Below, piece by piece: positions 59,437 through 64,000 of a stretch of 64,000 bases of DNA. Under the pieces are notes generated by a model. The model made no database searches. It was not told where the DNA came from and was given only the letters and a program-made list of their open reading frames with translations. The translations under genes were made by a program, and so were the position numbers. The stretch is from positions 434,001 through 498,000 of the forward strand of contig JARVLF010000006.1 in the NCBI GenBank assembly GCA_030849465.1, written 5' to 3'. Every line of letters starts with the position of its first letter. Within the stretch, counting starts at the first letter, position 1. This DNA is from Moesziomyces globuligerus (taxonomy: Eukaryota > Basidiomycota > Ustilaginomycetes > Ustilaginales > Ustilaginaceae).

Positions 59437-60406
59437 TCAGATGCCACGGCCACCGGTCACCTCGAGGGTCTGACCGGAGACGTAAGAGGCGAGAGGGCTG
59501 GCGAGGAAGAGGATGGAAGCGGCTGCCTCGTCGGCCTCACCGGGCCTGCGGAGGGGGATGTCGGCGACGGCGGTGACCGCCTGCTCCTTGGAGTTGTTAG
59601 CAGCGGGACGGCCAGGGATGCCGAGGGCGATGGTCTTGCCGTCGATCTCGATCGAGGCGCCGGCCTCCTTGGCCTGGGTGAGACGGGTGTTGATCCAGCC
59701 GAACGCGACGGTGTTGACGCGGACGCCGAAGGGGCCCCACTCCTTGCACATGGTCTTGGTGAGACCGAGCACACCGGCCTTGGCGGCCGAGTAGTTGACC
59801 TGGCCAACGTTGCCGTGGGTGCCCGAGGTGGACGAGACGTTGACGATCGACATGTTCTCGCGCTTGCTCTCGTCCTTGATGCGGAAGTAGGGAGCTGCGG
59901 CGCGGATGATGCGGAAGGGAGCGGTGATGTGGCAGTCGAGCATGAGCTGGAAGGTAGCATCGTCGGTGGTGTGCGCCATCTTGTCGGCGGTGAAGCCGGC
60001 GTTGTTGACAATGATGTTGAGCTTGCCCCACTTGTCGACGGCGGCCTTGACGACGCGCTCGCCAAAGTCCTTGTCCATGACGTTGCCGGCGAGGGGGATG
60101 GCAGAGCCGCCGGCCTTGACAATCTCCGAGGCGACATCCTGCGACTTCTTGGCGTCGAGATCCGAGACCACGACGTGGGCACCGTGGCTAGCGAAGAGCT
60201 TGGCAGTAGCCGCTCCGATACCCTGACCGGCACCGGTGATGATGGCGACCTGTCCCTTGAGGAGCGGAGCGGCTGCAGATCGGATTGGATCGTTACACAG
60301 GGAAGCGGGGGTCAGCATCGGCACTTTGTGAAATACCACGCCGCATACACTCGGCGTACTTACGACCCGAGAGGTGGCCCGCGATCTGAGAAACTCGCTG
60401 AGACAT
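59437..60406 (-). CDS. Short-chain dehydrogenase/reductase (FabG-like) with an N-terminal PTS2
   Basis: Exon 1 (60406-60364, 43 nt) and exon 2 (60272-59437), with a 91-bp intron (donor GTAAGT, acceptor TGCAG), give 292 residues. The NAD(P) loop is TGAGQGIG (27-34), then NNAG (104-107), the catalytic serine in NVSSTSG (161-162), and Y175/K179 in YSAAK. Substrate range cannot be set; the FabG-like fold suggests a 3-oxoacyl or 3-hydroxyacyl substrate. The first exon encodes MSQRVSQIAGHLSG, in which residues 4-12 (R-V-x-x-I-A-x-H-L) fit the PTS2 consensus, so import into peroxisomes is predicted. An in-frame ATG at 60318 inside the intron would give a form without PTS2 if transcription starts there. 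Divergent from the GT15 gene. Confidence 0.87.
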
Positions 60407-61145
60407 GTTGATGTGATGTGACGCGTTGTGTGTTGACGGCGGATGGAGGGGCTTGCGATAGAGGAAAGGAGGTTGGACCAGTGATGTTGCGGCCCCGCCT
60501 GTATAAGTACTGGCCGGCGCTTTGCCTTGTCGAGTGCCGTCCGCGGGCGGCAAGTCCTTCCGCGATGCGGGGATGGAAGCCGGTCGAGCCGAATTCTGGC
60601 TCGAGTGCTCGCCGAGGTCTGAGGCGCCAGGCCATAGCCGGGCCGAGTGCAGCCCACGATACCCGGATCGAATTTCGAGCTTTCGCTTTTCTCGGCCGTG
60701 CCAAAGGGCAACTGGACCTAACATTCCGTAATTCTTTGCCGAGACCGACACTCTGCGTTTGGCTTGTCTGGCTGCCTCTCTTTTGCGCGAACAATGCAGA
60801 ACCACGGTTGAACCCTGAACGTGGTACACGGCCTTACACCCTTGCAGCTTCTGCGCAACTCTGCGCCGGTCAATGCCAAGGGCCCTGTCGAGCTTGCCTC
60901 GCCTTCATGCGAACGCGAACACCCTGCAGCGGTGTGGCAGCTCGACGCGCTTCTTCTCGCTAGCGGCCCCTCGGACTCACCCGCACCTCGACAAGCTCGG
61001 ATCCCCTCCCCCCCGGCTTTTGGTCAGTCGCTTCCGCCTCCAGCCATCGTTCCCCCACTCCTTCCCCCCTCGACTCGACTCCATCGACTTTGCCTCGACA
61101 CGTAGCGCGCACAGTCAACCTCATGGCCACAACCTACGCGTCAAT
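60407..61145. promoter_or_regulatory. Divergent promoter region SDR / GT15
   Basis: A 739-bp spacer. TATAAG at 60503-60508 (TTATAC-like read on the minus strand) lies about 100 bp before the SDR start. The GT15 side is pyrimidine-rich (TCGTTCCCCCACTCCTTCCC at about 61048-61067), a common fungal leader style. The GT15 frame is open upstream to 60873 but without a convincing ATG. Confidence 0.45.
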
Positions 61146-62436
61146 ATGAATCTGACGCTGCGCTACATCGCGCTTGCCGTCGTCTCGGTCCTGTCGCTCC
61201 ACTATCTGGCGAGCTACACGTCCGTCTCCTACCAACAGCAGGTGGACACGCTACGCTCCTCGTGGACTCCGAACGCGACCCACGCCGATGCCGCGCAGGC
61301 AGCCAAGGCCGCTGGCCTAAGCCTTATGGACACTCCCAAGGCCAACGCCACGTTTGTCGTGCTCTGCAGAGAGGGCGAGATCAACGAGATCCTAAGCAGC
61401 CTCCAGCTGCTCGAGTACACCTTCAACGATCGACCGCACCATCGCTATCCGTACGTCTTCCTCAACGACAAGCCGTTCTCGGACAGCTTCAAGCTCCGCG
61501 TCACGCGCGCCATTTCGTCCAGCGTCGAGTTCGGCCAGGTGCCGCCCGAGATGTGGGACATCCCGCCCGAGATCGATCTGGTCAAGGCGCAAAAGTCGTG
61601 GGACCGGGCTGCGCGCAAGGGCATGCCGTACGGAGGCTCGCAGTCGTACCGTCAGATGTGCCGCTTCCAGTCGGGCTACTTCTTCCGCCACCCGCTCGTG
61701 CTCAAGTACAAGTACTACTGGAGAGTCGAGCCGGGCGTCAAGTTCTTCTGCGACCTCACAGAGGTCGATCCCTTCCGATTCATGGAGCAGAACAAGAAAA
61801 AGTACGGCTTCGTCCTCTCCATGCACGAAATCCCAGGCACCATCCAGACGCTCTGGATCCACGTCCGCGATTGGTACCAAAAGAACGCAGAGCTCCTCGC
61901 GCCCAACAACCTCTTTGGCTTCGTCACCGACAACAACGGCCGTGGCTACAACAAGGTATGCTGAACCCTCGTACATCTCCCACGACAGAACCCGACGGAA
62001 ACTGACTGATCGTTTTGGTTTGTGTTGCATCGCGCAGTGCCACTTTTGGTCGAACTTTGAGATCGCCGACATGGACTTCTTCCGTTCCGAAGCCTATCTG
62101 TCTTTCTTCAACCACCTCGACAAGGCCGGCGGCTTCTTCTACGAGCGCTGGGGCGATGCACCCGTCCACTCGATCGGCGCCGCTCTGCTGCTCGACAAGT
62201 CCGAGTTCCACTACTTTGACAACGTCGGCTACCTGCACGCGCCCATCATGCACTGCCCCAAGGTGCCCAAGGAGAACGCCCTCTCGCCGTACACTGGCAG
62301 GCTCCAGTGCTACTGCGCACACGAGGCATCCTTCGCCTTTGACGACGGCCGCCAGTCCTGCCTCTACAATTACCTCGACGTCACAGGCAGGAACTCCACC
62401 GCCGTCAAAGAGGCCTTCCAGAGCAAAGAAAACTAG
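61146..62436 (+). CDS. Alpha-1,2-mannosyltransferase of the KRE2/MNT1/KTR family (GT15)
   Basis: Exon 1 (61146-61955) and exon 2 (62038-62436), with an 82-bp intron (donor GTATGC, acceptor GCAG), give 402 residues. A type II signal anchor lies at the N-terminus (YIALAVVSVLSLHYLASY), placing the enzyme in the Golgi. GT15 blocks are GGSQSYRQMCRFQSGYFF, YKYYWRVEPGVKFFCD (the metal-binding EPGV) and, right after the splice site, CHFWSNFEIADMDFFRS with the conserved glutamate. Further on comes YERWGDAPVHSI. These enzymes add alpha-1,2-mannose from GDP-mannose to O- and N-linked glycans. The intron falls between YNK and CHFW. It converges on the secreted protein at 62869. Confidence 0.93.
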
Positions 62437-62868
62437 ACTGTAGACTGGCTCTGTGTCGTTGTCCAACAAGTCGGAAAAGCTTAAGGTAAAATCAAGAAAA
62501 GTCACACAGGGTATACCCAATGTTCGGACATCATGTTTAGTCTGCCTCACCTGTATTCTACTCACCACACTGCTTCGGACCGAATGCGACCACGATGATC
62601 AGAGAGGCGACAGGCCAGCGCAGAAAGAGAGGGGGAAGAAGGAGCATGTAATTGAAAGTATGAGGGACGTAGACGAAGGCATAGCGCATGTTAGTGGAGA
62701 GCTTGGAACCTTGGATGAGGCCATGCTGATGAGAAGAGAGCAGCGAGGCGATCCAAGTTGAAGCATCCGCCGGTGGCTGCCCGCTGGCTAGGGGGCAGGA
62801 GAAGGGAAGAACAGTGCCAGAGCACAAAGAGGACCGAAGTCGGATCGAGGTGACGCATGACGATGCGT
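62437..62868. other. Convergent 3' intergenic region
   Basis: A 432-bp stretch between the GT15 stop and the stop of the secreted protein. No gene is supported. Confidence 0.4.
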
Positions 62869-63597
62869 TTAGGTGTGGGTGTTGATGTCGACAAAGAACC
62901 ACTCGACCTCCTTGGGGAGGACGCCGGGGGCAGCCTCGCCCTTGGGGACGAACTTCTTGAAGAGCTCGATGTCCAGAAGGATACCGGCCTGGGGACCGTC
63001 GGCGGGAGTGTCACCCTTGGTGGTCCAGGTGCCGCCGTTGTGTTCGACGACCCAGGCGAGGACCCAGTGCTCCTTCTTGTCGCCGTTCTCGGGCACCTTG
63101 ACGAGCGCGCGGACCTTGCAGCGACGGTCGTAGAGGTTGTTGAAGTAGAGGTAGGGGACGCTGATCGTGTACTCGGGCACGCCGCTGGGGAAGTCGGCAG
63201 GGTTGGCAGTGTCGGCACATGCGCCACGCTCGATGCTCGCCTTGGGGTCGAAGTTCTTGGCGGGCGAGTAGGCGTGGTACTTGTACGAGGGGCTGAGGTA
63301 GCACTGCACCGAGTTGTCGTCGAGCCAGGCGAACTTGTCCTCGTACTTCTTCCACTGGCACGTGTTGCAAGTCTTGTGGATGTTGTCGGGCTCGGGCATG
63401 CCCTTGCCGTTGTGCTTGACGTAGACGTTGACGAGGTCACGACCGAACTCGGGCGTCTTGGGCTTGGCAGGGGCAGCAGCGGCGTCATCGGCGCGACGAG
63501 CAAACTTGTCAGCCGAGAACGACACGTCCATCTTTGCCTGGGCGGCAGGGACCATCGCGGCCACAACAGCGACGAGAGCAGCGAAAGCGAGCTTCAT
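62869..63597 (-). CDS. Secreted protein of unknown function (effector or wall-associated candidate)
   Basis: A single exon of 242 residues. A signal peptide is clear (MKLAFAALVAVVAAMVPAAQA). An ARR at 33-35 could be a processing site, followed by an Ala/Pro linker. The mature part has five cysteines (77, 80, 99, 127, 160), with C77-x2-C80 in KTCNTCQW, and several aromatic-rich strands (SVPYLYFNNLYDRRC, HWVLAWVVEHNGGTW). The codon choice is strongly biased to C-ending codons, as in highly expressed genes, so it may be abundant. I recognise no family with confidence. It converges on the GT15 gene. Confidence 0.8.
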   Translation of the reverse strand: MKLAFAALVAVVAAMVPAAQAKMDVSFSADKFARRADDAAAAPAKPKTPEFGRDLVNVYVKHNGKGMPEPDNIHKTCNTCQWKKYEDKFAWLDDNSVQCYLSPSYKYHAYSPAKNFDPKASIERGACADTANPADFPSGVPEYTISVPYLYFNNLYDRRCKVRALVKVPENGDKKEHWVLAWVVEHNGGTWTTKGDTPADGPQAGILLDIELFKKFVPKGEAAPGVLPKEVEWFFVDINTHT

Positions 63598-64000
63598 CTT
63601 GAAGAGAGTCGTTCGGGGTTAAGGGGAAGGAGTTGGAGAGGGAATGTGAAGGGAGAGTGGTGTGAGGATTGGAAAGAGCGGTCTGGCTCAAGAAGCGGAA
63701 CTTTAAGTACCTGATCGGCGTGTGTGGTACTGCGCAGGGACAGGACCGGATCTACATGGAACGCAGCGTCCTGGTTCGCTCAGCTGCGCCATCGATACCC
63801 CACCAGTCACTTTGAGTGAGCAGTGGGAAGGTGGCGTCGGAATGCGTCGCCACGGGTGGGACAGCTTCATACCAAGCGTTGTTGACGTGGGTCTTGCGAT
63901 TCGATGGCCGAGCGAAACCGAGATGAGGTCGCCGATCCCGCATCTTGACCCACGGACGTGTTTGAGCAGCTGGTGGGTACAAGTGGGGTCTGGGACGATG
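63598..64000. promoter_or_regulatory. Promoter of the last secreted protein (window edge)
   Basis: The 403 bp up to the window end lie upstream of a minus-strand gene. A weak TTAAAG-like element (plus-strand CTTTAAG at 63701-63707) is about 105 bp before the start codon. No other gene is supported before the window ends. Confidence 0.4.

Overview
The window is nuclear DNA of a fungus, most likely a smut-type basidiomycete (Ustilaginaceae or a close relative). This is inferred from the GC-rich, compact gene layout, from mostly intronless genes whose few introns are short (71-156 bp, GT..AG), from a 7-TM protein of basidiomycete DUF6533 type, and from the fungal families present (EAF, Exo70, GT15, Zn2Cys6, NRPS-like A-T-R). 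Species was not determined. I see no tRNA, rRNA, transposon or CRISPR.

Layout. 1-5.1 kb: 3' part of a mitochondrial inner-membrane signal peptidase (IMP2-like), an unknown two-TM protein, DPM2, and a concentrative nucleoside transporter. 5.1-8.8 kb: a gene-free stretch. 8.8-18.7 kb: a peroxisomal-type thiolase, a secreted protein with a lytic-transglycosylase-like E-S...GLLQ signature preceded by an octamer tandem repeat that runs into its start codon, Exo70, MsrA and a two-LIM protein. 18.8-25.4 kb: a DHHC palmitoyltransferase, a 7-TM protein, a small secreted protein and a HAD hydrolase. 26.6-32.7 kb: a three-exon NRPS-like adenylation-carrier-reductase enzyme and a GH51 arabinofuranosidase. 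33.2-42.1 kb: an EAF-type elongation factor, a 1,201-residue Zn2Cys6 regulator, signal peptidase subunit SPC1 (three exons) and a histidine acid phosphatase. 44.6-49.5 kb: a 1,620-residue largely disordered protein. 52-64 kb: a DUF938 methyltransferase, glycerate kinase (Tda10 type), a secreted six-cysteine protein, an ABHD11-type hydrolase, methionine aminopeptidase 1 (four exons), an SDR whose 43-nt first exon encodes a PTS2, a GT15 mannosyltransferase (two exons) and another secreted protein.

There is no operon-like or obvious metabolic cluster. Several genes serve the secretory pathway (DPM2, SPC1, GT15, Exo70, DHHC), two serve peroxisome-type lipid metabolism (thiolase, SDR), and four encode predicted secreted proteins without a clear assignment, which would be effector candidates if the organism is a plant-associated smut. 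The most unusual points are the lysozyme-fold-like secreted protein with its octamer repeat, the split PTS2 with an in-frame start codon inside the intron, and a MetAP1 that lacks the N-terminal zinc finger and carries a basic C-terminal tail. Exon joins were worked out by hand from splice consensus plus protein-family continuity; no alignment or expression data were available.
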